Below the pieces are notes generated by a model, which was not told the origin of the DNA, ran no database searches, and saw only the letters and a program-made list of their open reading frames with translations. Positions 26,910 through 35,253 of a DNA stretch of 64,000 nt are shown here, in pieces. The position numbers and the translations under genes were made by a program. How positions within the stretch are numbered: the stretch's first letter is position 1; each line of letters starts with the position of its first letter. Source of the DNA: Nitrospira japonica (GTDB taxonomy: Bacteria > Nitrospirota > Thermodesulfovibrionia > UBA6902); NCBI GenBank assembly GCA_020723105.1, contig DYJL01000011.1, positions 1-64,000 of the forward strand. The letters are read 5' to 3'.

Positions 26910-27325
26910 ACTCTTACCAGCTTTTCTACAATCTGCTTTGAAAAGGCTTCGACATCAGATCTCAATGAAACCCTTGCCTTTTCCATTGCTGAAACAAGTT
27001 CGTCCTTCGCACTTTTATTTAATCCTGCAGCTTCATTTTGCGCCGTGGTGAGCGCCTGTTTTTGTATCTCCATCCCCTGTTTACTTAATTCTTCAAAAGC
27101 TGTCTTTGCCTTAATCCTGCCTTCTGTCAGCTTTACGTCAATCTGTCCCATTATATCTTCTTTCTCTTTATCCATGGACCTGGCGGAATCAAGAGCGCCG
27201 TTTATGCCAGCGTCTCTTTCCTTGAAAATACGAAGAAGGGGCTTAAATAAAATAATATTCAGAAGAATAAGCAATAAAAGGAAATTGGCAAGCTGGGCAA
27301 AAAACCACTTATTGAGTTCTAACAT
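26906..27325 (-). CDS. ATP synthase F0 subunit b' (second b-type subunit)
   Basis: 139 aa. An N-terminal membrane helix (WFFAQLANFLLLLILLNIILFKPL) is followed by a coiled-coil stalk. Together with the next gene it gives the b/b' heterodimeric peripheral stalk known in photosynthetic bacteria, deltaproteobacteria and others. It is the first gene of the visible operon. The a and c subunit genes are not upstream, so the F0 rotor genes must be elsewhere (split operon). A sigma-70 promoter is placed just before it. Confidence 0.92.
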   Translation of the reverse strand: MLELNKWFFAQLANFLLLLILLNIILFKPLLRIFKERDAGINGALDSARSMDKEKEDIMGQIDVKLTEGRIKAKTAFEELSKQGMEIQKQALTTAQNEAAGLNKSAKDELVSAMEKARVSLRSDVEAFSKQIVEKLVRV

Positions 27326-27380
27326 TTAAGCTCCTACTTAAGTAATGAAATTGAAGAATCAATTAAGACAAAGTCCGAAA

Positions 27381-27409
27381 AAATTACCATAGTGGCGATA
27401 TTTTGTCAA
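27381..27409 (-). promoter_or_regulatory. Candidate sigma-70 promoter of the atp operon
   Basis: On the minus strand TTGACA (27404-27409) and TAATTT (27381-27386) are 17 bp apart, about 56 bp before the b' start codon. Confidence 0.55.
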
Positions 27410-27435
27410 CAAGTCAATAAATATATTTAGGAAAT

Positions 27436-29169
27436 TTATAAAACGGAGTGCAACTCTTTTATTCTCTTTACCACATCAGAAGGGGCCACACGCTCTGCCT
27501 GTTTGGTCCTTCTCGCCTTAAGTTCCACAATGCCTTCCTTCAGACCTTTCTTACCGATGATTATCTGATAAGGGATGCCTATCAAGTCCGCATCCTTGAA
27601 TTTGATGCCGGGGCGTTCCTCCCTGTCATCCATAAGTACTTCCAGGCCTTCGCCAGACAGATTACTGTATATCGCTGCAGCGATCTCCTCTATTTCTTTA
27701 TCACCCATATCAAGGGGAATGATTTCAACGTCAAATGGAGCTATGCTTTGCGGCCAGATGATTCCGTCTTTGTCATTATTCTGTTCAATTGCTGCTGCTG
27801 CAATACGTGCCGGGCCAATGCCGTAGCTTCCCATTATAACCGGATTTTCCCGGCCCTCTTCATCAAGGTACACCGCCTTGAGCGGCAGAGAATATTTTGT
27901 GCCAAGCTGAAAAATATTTCCTATCTCTATTGCCTTTTCAATCGTTATTTCAGCGCCGCATTTTGCACACGCATCTCCTGTCTGTGCAACATGAATATCG
28001 TGCCATTCAGCCTCGAAATGGATATCGGGTCTTATGCCTTTTGTGTGGAATCCTTCTTTATTTGCTCCCGAGATAAAAATCCCCTCTTTCAGAGAAAAGT
28101 CCGCAATTTTCCTTAATTTGCTGTTATGAGGGCCAATGAAACCTGCTGCAACACCGAGGACATCCTTGACCTCATCTTTCTGTGCCGGCCTGAAATTACC
28201 GGCAACCTTTGCAAGTTTCTTTTCATGAAGCTCCTGGTCTCCCCTGACAAGCGCAAGAAAAGGGCCCTCTTTCCCTATCAAGAGAAGGGTTTTAATAAAA
28301 CACGAAGGGTCGGCTTTCAGAAATGACGACACCTCTGCTACAGTCCTTCTATTAGGGGTGGGGATATCTTCAAAATCACCTACGCTTGTACTATGTGCCT
28401 GCCCAGGGCAACCACATAGGGTTGCCCCTACAGATAATTTCTGTTGCGGCGACACCGATAACGCAAGTTCAGTATTTGCAGAATATCCGCATGAACTGCA
28501 AAGGACCATCGTGTCTTCACCTGCGGGGCTTGGCGCCATGAATTCATGAGCCGTAGCGCCGCCCATCATTCCGGGATCGCTCTGTACCTGATAAAACCTG
28601 AGTCCGCACCTTTCGTATATTTTATGATACGCATCGGCATGTTTCTGATAACTGGCTGCAAGGCCTTCCTCGTCCCTGTCAAAGCTGTAACTGTCTTTCA
28701 TAATGAATTCACGTGTTCTCAATACTCCGCTTTTCGGCCTGGCCTCATCCCTGAATTTCGTCTGCATCTGATACCACATCTGCGGCAGTTGCCTGTATGA
28801 ACGAATTTCCATTGATGCAAGCCACGTTATTATCTCCTCATGAGTCATGCCAAGACACATATCTCTGCCACCTCTGTCTTTGAGCCTGAACATCTCGTCT
28901 CCGATATCAGACCACCTTCCTGTTTTCTGCCAGATGTCCGCGGGATGAAGCCCCGGCATGCTGATCTCTTGCGCTCCGATCGCATCCATCTCTTCCCTGA
29001 TGATCTTCTGTATCCTGTTCATGACCCTCCATGCAAGGGGAAGATATATGTAGAGACCAGACGCAAGCTGCCTGACATAACCTGCACGCAGCATTAATAT
29101 ATGGCTTATCGCCTCGGCCTCAGCAGGGGCCTCACGCAATGTCGGAATAAAGAGTTTAGAGAAGAGCAT
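27436..29169 (-). CDS. proS: Prolyl-tRNA synthetase with repeat-derived insertion
   Basis: 577 aa, bacterial-type class II ProRS with an editing (INS) domain. Motif 2 region 'FRDEARPKSGVLRTREFIMKDSYSFD', 'GMTHEEIIT', 'VIMGSYGIGPAR' and the C-terminal anticodon domain 'VLMDDREERPGIKFKDADLIG' are present. Between the catalytic part and the INS domain, residues encoded by 28393-28432 (VGATLCGCPGQAH) come from a GTAGGGGC-family palindrome inserted in frame. The insertion is in a linker that varies among ProRS, so activity is probably kept. Confidence 0.97.
   Translation of the reverse strand: MLFSKLFIPTLREAPAEAEAISHILMLRAGYVRQLASGLYIYLPLAWRVMNRIQKIIREEMDAIGAQEISMPGLHPADIWQKTGRWSDIGDEMFRLKDRGGRDMCLGMTHEEIITWLASMEIRSYRQLPQMWYQMQTKFRDEARPKSGVLRTREFIMKDSYSFDRDEEGLAASYQKHADAYHKIYERCGLRFYQVQSDPGMMGGATAHEFMAPSPAGEDTMVLCSSCGYSANTELALSVSPQQKLSVGATLCGCPGQAHSTSVGDFEDIPTPNRRTVAEVSSFLKADPSCFIKTLLLIGKEGPFLALVRGDQELHEKKLAKVAGNFRPAQKDEVKDVLGVAAGFIGPHNSKLRKIADFSLKEGIFISGANKEGFHTKGIRPDIHFEAEWHDIHVAQTGDACAKCGAEITIEKAIEIGNIFQLGTKYSLPLKAVYLDEEGRENPVIMGSYGIGPARIAAAAIEQNNDKDGIIWPQSIAPFDVEIIPLDMGDKEIEEIAAAIYSNLSGEGLEVLMDDREERPGIKFKDADLIGIPYQIIIGKKGLKEGIVELKARRTKQAERVAPSDVVKRIKELHSVL
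28393..28432. repeat. GTAGGGGC-family palindromic element inside proS
   Basis: On the minus strand GTAGGGGCAACCC, a short loop, GGTTGCCC and then GGGCAGG match the first half of the 24106-24163 element almost base for base. It is translated in frame. Confidence 0.88.
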
Positions 29170-29243
29170 AATTACCTCGTGTTAATTAAATCTTGGGTAT
29201 TCTATCACATGGGGATGGTGAATGAAAGGACGTTATAACTCTC

Positions 29244-29326
29244 TTACTTTATGTGGTGTTTGATGTCGTAGTTGATGATGAAGTCCAGCGCATCAATCAT
29301 CTCCCTAACTTTTCAAGATACTCCTA
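29244..29326 (-). pseudogene. Possible remnant of a small coding sequence upstream of proS
   Basis: On the minus strand, EYLEKLG (29326-29300 side) and, in another frame, MIDALDFIINYDIKHHIK then stop (29300-29244) look like pieces of one protein C-terminus broken by a frameshift. The parent family is not recognised. It lies just downstream of the restriction subunit gene and could be decay of that island. The rest of 29170-29333 holds nothing else recognisable. Confidence 0.3.
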
Positions 29327-29333
29327 CGGCACA

Positions 29334-32252
29334 TTAAAACAACTGACTCTTCACCTTCTGCTGTGTGAGTTTGGCGAATTCCATAATATCCTGGATGGAT
29401 GCTCCCTTATCCCGCAGGCTATAAAAAGTGTTTTCACCAAGCAACGCATAGTTCCACTCACACCCCATTCTGTCATCGGGTTTGAGTTCATTGATCTTAT
29501 TCAGCCAGTCTAATGCGGCAAGTTCCTTTTGCCTAACATTGGCATCGTCAATATCTTTCGTTGCCTTTGTCTCAACAAGGTAGACATATGAATCCGTCTT
29601 TACAATAAAGTCAGGATAGTAAGCCGACAGCATTCCGTCTGTCCTGATATAATTCAGGTGGGCGAAATAGTGATAGTTCTCATTAATCTTCAGAATGCTG
29701 TTAACCTGAGAATCACTGTCACAAAAGAGCATGAAATTCTTTTCAAATGCTCCTTTGTTTGACGGGTAAGGAAGTTTCTCATAAATTGTCTTTGTAATGT
29801 TGAGAGAATAATTTTCGCGCATCTTCAATTCATTCACTTCGGAAAAGCATTTTTTGATTACAACCGCTTCTTCAACATTTATATTGCTCTGCATGTCATA
29901 TATAATCTGGCTTAGTTCTTTCACGATATGCTGGATAATGCCTGCCTTTGAGAGCATCAATACTCGCCAGTTGTTATCTTCAAAAGGATCAAACGTCCCA
30001 TTGAACAGGCGGTTACGAATAAAGTCGTCAACAACCTTTATAAGAGAAGCGTTGTTTATCTGCATTACCGGATAGTTTTTGAGAGTCCGCTGGCTTACTT
30101 TGACAAGTGTACTGGTAATCACTTTAATAATTTTTGCCAGCAATTCGTTATAGCTTTTGGCGGTGAATAAATCGCCTGTTACTTTGTAATCTCCAAACCG
30201 GGTCTTAACGGTTATTTCCTCTGAAACAAAGATTTCATCTTTTGGGACCATCGCCTTGAGCTTATCCAATTGATACCAGTCAACCCCTGCAAAATATTTT
30301 TCGGATGACTCCATAACCTGAAGGATTTCTTCTTTGTCACGGATAACAATAGGCCAGTAAAGGTCATAGTCTTTATAGGTTTCTTTTAATCCGACCTTGA
30401 TAATATCTCCGAGGATACTTTCCCGATCTTCGGGTAGTTCATGCGTTTCAGCAATAGAACCATCTTTGACCAATTCATCATAAAATTCGATAAAGGCAGG
30501 ATGCTCAACAATGCTCAGGATATCAAGATAGTTTGACGGCTCTTCTTTCTTCTGCAAGAGTTTAATCCTGTTCTCAGTCTTTACCTCCTGATAATCCGGT
30601 TCACGCCACATTAGGCGCAGTCCTCTCCCGATAATCTGCTCCAGGAGAATCGGTGCCTGAGTTGACCGCAGCGGCACGATAACGCAAATATTGCTTACAT
30701 CAAAACCCTCCCGAAGCATCAGGACAGACACGATTACCTTTGGGCTGGAATGTTTGTCTATATTGAATAGTCGCTGCTTAACAATTGCCCACTCCTTCGC
30801 AGGGATTGAGCCCTTCTTATCCGAATCTATCTGGACAACATCCTCTTCGCCGAGGCCTTCATTGTCAGAAAGAAACTGCGTCACGAAGGGAGAGACCTTT
30901 GTGTCCTCACATATCACCAGCATTTTTGGATGCTTGTCGGATATCCCCGACTTATCACGGGTCAGATTAACGAACTGCTCCTCCAGTATCTTCAGTTTCT
31001 GCAAACCCGCTCTGAGCATGAGCGTTTGCCCTTCAGAAAGTCCAACCACCGTATTCCCTTCACGGATGGCCTTGAATTCAAGCTCCATGGTGGCAATCTC
31101 TTTGCGCTTATCAAGGGTGATTGTCTTGACAAGCCCCTGATGGATCGCTGTTTTGAGGTCAAAGTCCACGACAATATGAGGGAAGAAATGTTTCGTCCCC
31201 TTCTGCCTGCTACCGGTCACATCATACGGCGTTGCCGAAAAATCAATCTGGATGAAACTCCTGCCTTTTCCTTCAGCTATCTTGTTCAGTGACTTCTGCC
31301 ACTCCACCTCGGAGACAATACCTGCCTTTTTCGTTTCGTGGATATGATGCGCTTCATCATTGAAGACGACCATATTCTCAAGTCCTGCGAGATATTCAAT
31401 CTCACCGCCGCTCAAATACTGATTATCGAGAGTTTCGAGGGAATGGCCTGCTGATGTTCCGGGAGTGATAGGGAATATTTCTTTTACCGCTTTAGAAGGG
31501 TCTTCCAAAGGAGCTGTATCAGTGTATTCCTCTTCTTCAACACCTGCAAGAAGATGCCAGTTGGTGATGGCAATCATTCCGTCTCCGGTAATCTTTTTCC
31601 CTATTTCTTCTTTGCGTACAACGTTTGACTGAATAAATCCAAAGAGGGTTTCTTTGTAAGCAGAAGGGATGAACAAGTCTTCAAACTTTTTGAAGTCCGA
31701 TGTCGCAAAATTTCTTGTGCCGTCCTGTTCTTCCTTGCCAAGATACGCATCCAGAAGCCGTTCATAGACGATTAATCCCGGCGATACAATTAAAAACCTT
31801 TTGGAATAAAGACCGCTTGATGCTTCCTCATATTTCGCATTGAGATACTGCCATATCAAAAGGGCGTTCAGTACCCATGTCTTGCCTGTGCCGGTCGCCA
31901 TTTTGATGCAGTATTTCGGGTGGCTGAATTTGTCTTTTTTGAGATAGGTCAGATCCATTTCAGTGGTGATATCGCTGCTGACTGAAGAATACATATCGAA
32001 CACAGACTCTGCCTTTAAGATTTCTTGCGCGTAGATTGTATTCAGGATTGCCTGCTTCTGTCCCTCGTGAAAGTTGACTGTCCTTGCATCACAGAAAGGA
32101 TCGGAAAACCAGAATCTTAGCAGGTCTTGTGTTACGGGCGTGGTTTTGCTTATGAAGCTGCTGTTCTCCCATTCGCTGATTACCAGCGCAGACAGCTCCC
32201 TTGCAAACTTTAAAGGAATGTCGCGTGTGCCTGTGTTAAGGTGTGTGGTCAT
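29334..32252 (-). CDS. Type III-like restriction endonuclease subunit (DEAD/DEAH helicase plus PD-(D/E)XK nuclease)
   Basis: 972 aa. Superfamily-2 helicase with Walker A ATGTGKT (119-125), Walker B NDEAHH (about residue 297), motif III-like 'IDFSATPYD' and motif VI 'EQIIGRGLRLMW'. Near the C-terminus 'YYPDFIVKTDSYVYLVETKA' gives the PD...D/E-x-K nuclease signature. This fits Res subunits of type III restriction systems, which cut DNA while translocating and need a Mod methyltransferase to act. The matching methyltransferase here survives only as a 3' fragment, two genes upstream, so the protein may be an orphan. Confidence 0.88.
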   Translation of the reverse strand: MTTHLNTGTRDIPLKFARELSALVISEWENSSFISKTTPVTQDLLRFWFSDPFCDARTVNFHEGQKQAILNTIYAQEILKAESVFDMYSSVSSDITTEMDLTYLKKDKFSHPKYCIKMATGTGKTWVLNALLIWQYLNAKYEEASSGLYSKRFLIVSPGLIVYERLLDAYLGKEEQDGTRNFATSDFKKFEDLFIPSAYKETLFGFIQSNVVRKEEIGKKITGDGMIAITNWHLLAGVEEEEYTDTAPLEDPSKAVKEIFPITPGTSAGHSLETLDNQYLSGGEIEYLAGLENMVVFNDEAHHIHETKKAGIVSEVEWQKSLNKIAEGKGRSFIQIDFSATPYDVTGSRQKGTKHFFPHIVVDFDLKTAIHQGLVKTITLDKRKEIATMELEFKAIREGNTVVGLSEGQTLMLRAGLQKLKILEEQFVNLTRDKSGISDKHPKMLVICEDTKVSPFVTQFLSDNEGLGEEDVVQIDSDKKGSIPAKEWAIVKQRLFNIDKHSSPKVIVSVLMLREGFDVSNICVIVPLRSTQAPILLEQIIGRGLRLMWREPDYQEVKTENRIKLLQKKEEPSNYLDILSIVEHPAFIEFYDELVKDGSIAETHELPEDRESILGDIIKVGLKETYKDYDLYWPIVIRDKEEILQVMESSEKYFAGVDWYQLDKLKAMVPKDEIFVSEEITVKTRFGDYKVTGDLFTAKSYNELLAKIIKVITSTLVKVSQRTLKNYPVMQINNASLIKVVDDFIRNRLFNGTFDPFEDNNWRVLMLSKAGIIQHIVKELSQIIYDMQSNINVEEAVVIKKCFSEVNELKMRENYSLNITKTIYEKLPYPSNKGAFEKNFMLFCDSDSQVNSILKINENYHYFAHLNYIRTDGMLSAYYPDFIVKTDSYVYLVETKATKDIDDANVRQKELAALDWLNKINELKPDDRMGCEWNYALLGENTFYSLRDKGASIQDIMEFAKLTQQKVKSQLF

Positions 32253-32373
32253 ATCATATCCTGTTTTTGTGCTTGCATGTCTATCAAATACCCATCAAAT
32301 AAATATTGCCCTAAAAATCAATCTGTTACAGCGATTGTAGGCAAAATCCACAATTTGTAATCAAATAAATGGC

Positions 32374-32490
32374 TTTGTTAGCCCTTTGTTAAATTAATCT
32401 TTGTTTTGCCGTCTTAACAAAGAATAACTCTTTGAAATAAATAGATTTGCATTCATAGAACCTTTGATTATTCTTTAATCTCCTTTGTTA
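32374..32490. promoter_or_regulatory. Cluster of TTTGTTA motifs before the restriction gene
   Basis: TTTGTTA occurs at 32374-32380, 32385-32391 (11-bp period) and 32484-32490, and inverted at 32415-32421, all in the 222-bp gap between the AlbA_2 gene and the Res gene. The motif may be an operator. The gap holds no convincing reading frame. Confidence 0.3.
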
Positions 32491-34163
32491 AAATCGTGTT
32501 CATCTTGCCTCAGTTGCCATAAGGAGCTATTCTTTGTCCCGGCATTGGAAATTTTACCGGTCCGTGCGAGTTCAGACAGCAGATTATGCACCTTATCCTT
32601 TTTTTGTTTTTCGCTCAGCACCTCAGGTAGTTTGTCCAGCAGTAGTTCATCTATCTTCTTTCTCCCTACCGGCCCATGCTCTCTGACCAGCTTAACAATC
32701 AAGTCTATGTAATACTGCTTATTGAATCCCTTATCCCTGATGTGACGAGCTTCCTGCCCTGTAAGTTTTGCTACGCGTCGTGAGATGAACAGATTTGGAT
32801 AGCGTCCCTCGACTACGCCGAGAGCCTTGATCCGTCTATGATCATCATGCGAAACCGGCATACGTTTTTGAATTTTGTCCAACAAAATGATAGTCCATAG
32901 GTCAAGATCAGACCGTTCCATAAGAAGGGCGCTGTATTTTTCATCCAGTATTTCGCCACGGATCAGTACAGCAACCCGTTGCGAATCAGACAATTCATAG
33001 TCAGGGAGAGGGAAATATCTCTTGGCTTGTTTCTGAAACATCTTCTTGATGCCGCCGCCTTGAGTATCTATCATGTTCAGGTTCACCATTGCATCCGCAA
33101 GAAAGGGATTTCGATAAATCTCAAGCGGTGCGTCCTGACGTATAACCGTTTCCACATCACCCGGCAGAAAGCTGCCGACATTAGTGAGCAAAATTGTGGC
33201 CGGTGTCTCTACCACATTTATCCGTCCGTGCATGCTGTAGTCCTGATGCGCTATGCAGTTGTGAAGAGCTTCCCGAATAACCCACGGATCATACTGAGCA
33301 ATTTCCTGAGGGAAAAGGGTTCCACCGGGGAGTTTCCGCAAAGTAAGATTGCGGATACGCTGCAACACGCGATCAACCTGAAGGATAAAAGGCGTGCCGA
33401 AATGCATGTAATCCAGTTCCTTGTTCTCTGCATCCTTCAGTATCCATGAAATCTTTGCCACTGCCGGAGAGAGAAGCGTTGCCGCTTCTGGTTTACCCAG
33501 CAGCAGAATAGCTGTATTTGTGATTGCACTCTGAATGGTCAGTTTTGACTTATTCAGGAATGTAGCATCATCCCAGTCATATACCTCTCCCGATTGAGAC
33601 GGATGCTTGATCTTGAATTGCTCTCGTGCCTTGAGAATTGCTTCAGGATCGAGATCGTCAAGGGTTGCCCGTTCCGAAATCTGCGCAGACCAGTCGGTAC
33701 GGCCATTACATATAGCTCGTTCTTTCTCCGGATGATTGCGTAATTCAGTTTTACTTGTGCCTACGCGGATATAAGCTGTTCCGTAAAAGTTTACAGGACG
33801 GTCCCATGCAGCATTGATTTCAAAAAGCACCGCCTGTCCTTTTGGGTGTTCGACAATAAAGGTCTCAAAGCCCACGTTAGGGCGAAGTCCCGTGCTTAGC
33901 CAAATGAGAAGGTCCTGATTGCCTTTCGCTTTTGTGATGTAAGGATCGAACTTTGTTCCAACAACGTCACGCGACTCGTTGTCAATGCCGAACACCAGAT
34001 AACCACGCGGTTTACCGGACAAACAGGCTGCATTTGCAAGCGCCGAAAGGTACTCACCGATAAGCTCCGGTTCATAGTGATTGCGCTTGAATTCCAGCCA
34101 TTCTGTTTCATGCGGTTCCCGGCGAAGACGGTCTATAAGTGTAACCAGTGCAGAGTTTTCCAT
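32475..34163 (-). CDS. AlbA_2/Schlafen-type ATP-binding protein
   Basis: 562 aa. N-terminal AlbA_2 (Schlafen-like) domain beginning 'HETEWLEFKRN' (18-28) with 'GYLVFGIDNESRDVVG', then a GHKL-type ATP-binding region ('IREALHNCIAHQDYSMHGRINV', 'NPFLADAMVNL', 'QGGGIKKMF'). The C-terminus has winged-helix-like segments ('ARHIRDKGFNKQYYIDLIVKLV', 'GPVGRKKIDELLLDKL'). Proteins like this are often annotated as transcriptional regulators or RecG-like proteins and are frequent inside restriction-modification loci between mod and res, as here. It begins at TAATG overlapping the methyltransferase stop. Function in defence is inferred from context. Confidence 0.8.
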   Translation of the reverse strand: MENSALVTLIDRLRREPHETEWLEFKRNHYEPELIGEYLSALANAACLSGKPRGYLVFGIDNESRDVVGTKFDPYITKAKGNQDLLIWLSTGLRPNVGFETFIVEHPKGQAVLFEINAAWDRPVNFYGTAYIRVGTSKTELRNHPEKERAICNGRTDWSAQISERATLDDLDPEAILKAREQFKIKHPSQSGEVYDWDDATFLNKSKLTIQSAITNTAILLLGKPEAATLLSPAVAKISWILKDAENKELDYMHFGTPFILQVDRVLQRIRNLTLRKLPGGTLFPQEIAQYDPWVIREALHNCIAHQDYSMHGRINVVETPATILLTNVGSFLPGDVETVIRQDAPLEIYRNPFLADAMVNLNMIDTQGGGIKKMFQKQAKRYFPLPDYELSDSQRVAVLIRGEILDEKYSALLMERSDLDLWTIILLDKIQKRMPVSHDDHRRIKALGVVEGRYPNLFISRRVAKLTGQEARHIRDKGFNKQYYIDLIVKLVREHGPVGRKKIDELLLDKLPEVLSEKQKKDKVHNLLSELARTGKISNAGTKNSSLWQLRQDEHDFNKGD

Positions 34164-34699
34164 TACCCCACCTCCTCCACGACCACACTCTCAAACCCAA
34201 ACACATCAACCGCCTTAATGCAAATCTTGCGTTTGCCTTTGACCTTTGGTGACAGGATGCTGACTTCCTTGACTACCCTGAACGGGTCTGCGTCGTTGTC
34301 AACATTGCTCCTGTAATCCTGCCATTTGCTGCGGAAGGTTTCGCCGTCATAATCAGGGTCCACGCTCCAGTATTCGATCAAAGCAAGGGGATCGTTAGCG
34401 ATCACATCCTGCAATTTCTCTTTGTTGGCATCGTCCAGAGGCAAGGCATCGGGAGACAGCAGGATGTAGTTGTCGAGTTCCAACTTTATTTCATCAATGT
34501 CGGATGAATAATTTTTTACAAGAGGCTTTTTGATAGAGAGATACTGAAGGGACGAGAAGCGTATCTTGCCGCTTTTCAGGAGGCTTTCATAACTGGATTT
34601 TGTCTTGAGCTTGTCCAGCAGGTCAGGCGGAATGACCAGAACCTCCAGCTTGTCGTCATTGAAATTCTTGATGACCGTTGGTAACCCTTCAGTGAAGGG
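34163..34699 (-). pseudogene. 5'-truncated DNA methyltransferase (Mod) remnant
   Basis: The open frame runs 178 codons from a TAA at about 34702-34700 to the stop at 34163. Readable content: 'VIKNFNDDKLEVLVIPPDLL', 'GKIRFSSLQYLSIKKPLV', then 'LELDNYILLSPDALPLDD' and 'RKICIKAVDVFGFESVVV'. This matches the C-terminal tail style of methyltransferases that pair with the helicase-nuclease Res type found next door. The catalytic motifs (DPPY, FxGxG) are missing. The break coincides with a 23-bp palindrome and a probable IS21-family end. A TTG at 34483 could start a 106-aa product but without catalytic function. Confidence 0.65.
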
Positions 34700-34703
34700 T
34701 TAC
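34681..34703. repeat. 23-bp perfect palindrome at the methyltransferase break
   Basis: Two 11-bp arms, GTAACCCTTCA and TGAAGGGTTAC, around a single G. The same 11+1+11 design with a TTCAGTGAA centre occurs after atpC (21145-21167). Confidence 0.85.
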
Positions 34704-34800
34704 GGCATGTCAAGCCAAAGTAGAAATGTCCTATTCTTACCAAAGTTAAAATGTCCTGTTTTGTGCAAAGTAGAAATGATGAAAAAAAGCGCAAACTAAT
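34704..34800. mobile_element. Probable solo end of an IS21-family insertion sequence
   Basis: Starting at TGTCAAGCC, the motif CAAAGTAGAAATGTCCT is repeated with variations: AAAGTAGAAATGTCC, AAAGTTAAAATGTCC, AAAGTAGAAATGATG at about 34717, 34742 and 34767 (spacing about 25 bp). Multiple subterminal repeats beginning with TG are typical of IS21-type ends. No istA or istB is present, so this is a remnant that separates the truncated methyltransferase from the toxin-antitoxin pair. Confidence 0.55.
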
Positions 34801-34804
34801 TTTT

Positions 34805-35251
34805 CTACGAATACCTTATCATCTTCTTGATAAACGGTTTCACGAGCGGGCTGGCTTTAATTGCGTTAACAATCTTCTCTTTAATTTCTTTTGGGATATT
34901 GCGTGACACAACTTCAAATTTATGATCAGGGTCAATCAATTTGCCGAGCTGATTTCTTTGTATGAGTTGAGGCTGATTGCAATCAATAAGACTCGCCTTC
35001 TTTAAAAAAGATAAATCGCCTTTATCAACCAGAACAAGACACGATTCCGCAGTTTCTTTGGTTTTATGGTAATACCATGCCTTATTTTTAATTTGGGAAG
35101 TGATGAAGCATAGCAGCAGACTCGAATCGTCACTAATTGGTACGGTTACGTGATAGTGAGGCGGGGCTTCGGGGTCATGAGTGGTATTTTTAAAGCGGCA
35201 TATACAGAAGCCGGATAATGTCTTTGCAATATACTCCGGCGGAAAGTCCAC
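34805..35251 (-). CDS. Putative toxin partner of a Panacea antitoxin
   Basis: 148 aa, soluble, starting at GTG 35251 just after the antitoxin stop (two bases between). It has no recognised catalytic motif. The middle 'ESCLVLVDKGDLSFLKKASLIDCNQPQLI' loosely resembles PemK/MazF-like folds with a strand, a hydrophobic turn and 'S.IDCN', which is only a suggestion. Position directly downstream of a DUF4065 (Panacea) gene is the main reason for calling it a toxin: such antitoxins are known to pair with many unrelated toxins. If new in family, it would be a novel Panacea-linked toxin. Confidence 0.5.
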   Translation of the reverse strand: MDFPPEYIAKTLSGFCICRFKNTTHDPEAPPHYHVTVPISDDSSLLLCFITSQIKNKAWYYHKTKETAESCLVLVDKGDLSFLKKASLIDCNQPQLIQRNQLGKLIDPDHKFEVVSRNIPKEIKEKIVNAIKASPLVKPFIKKMIRYS

Positions 35252-35253
35252 AG

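Noticed and set aside
32341-32460. A 20-codon minus-strand frame (MNANLFISK...) between the AlbA_2 and res genes
   Set aside because: No ribosome site, too short to judge, and no fold pattern.
34576-34794. A 72-codon minus-strand frame starting inside the IS-like end
   Set aside because: It runs out of frame with the methyltransferase remnant and through the palindrome; its composition is that of a shadow frame.
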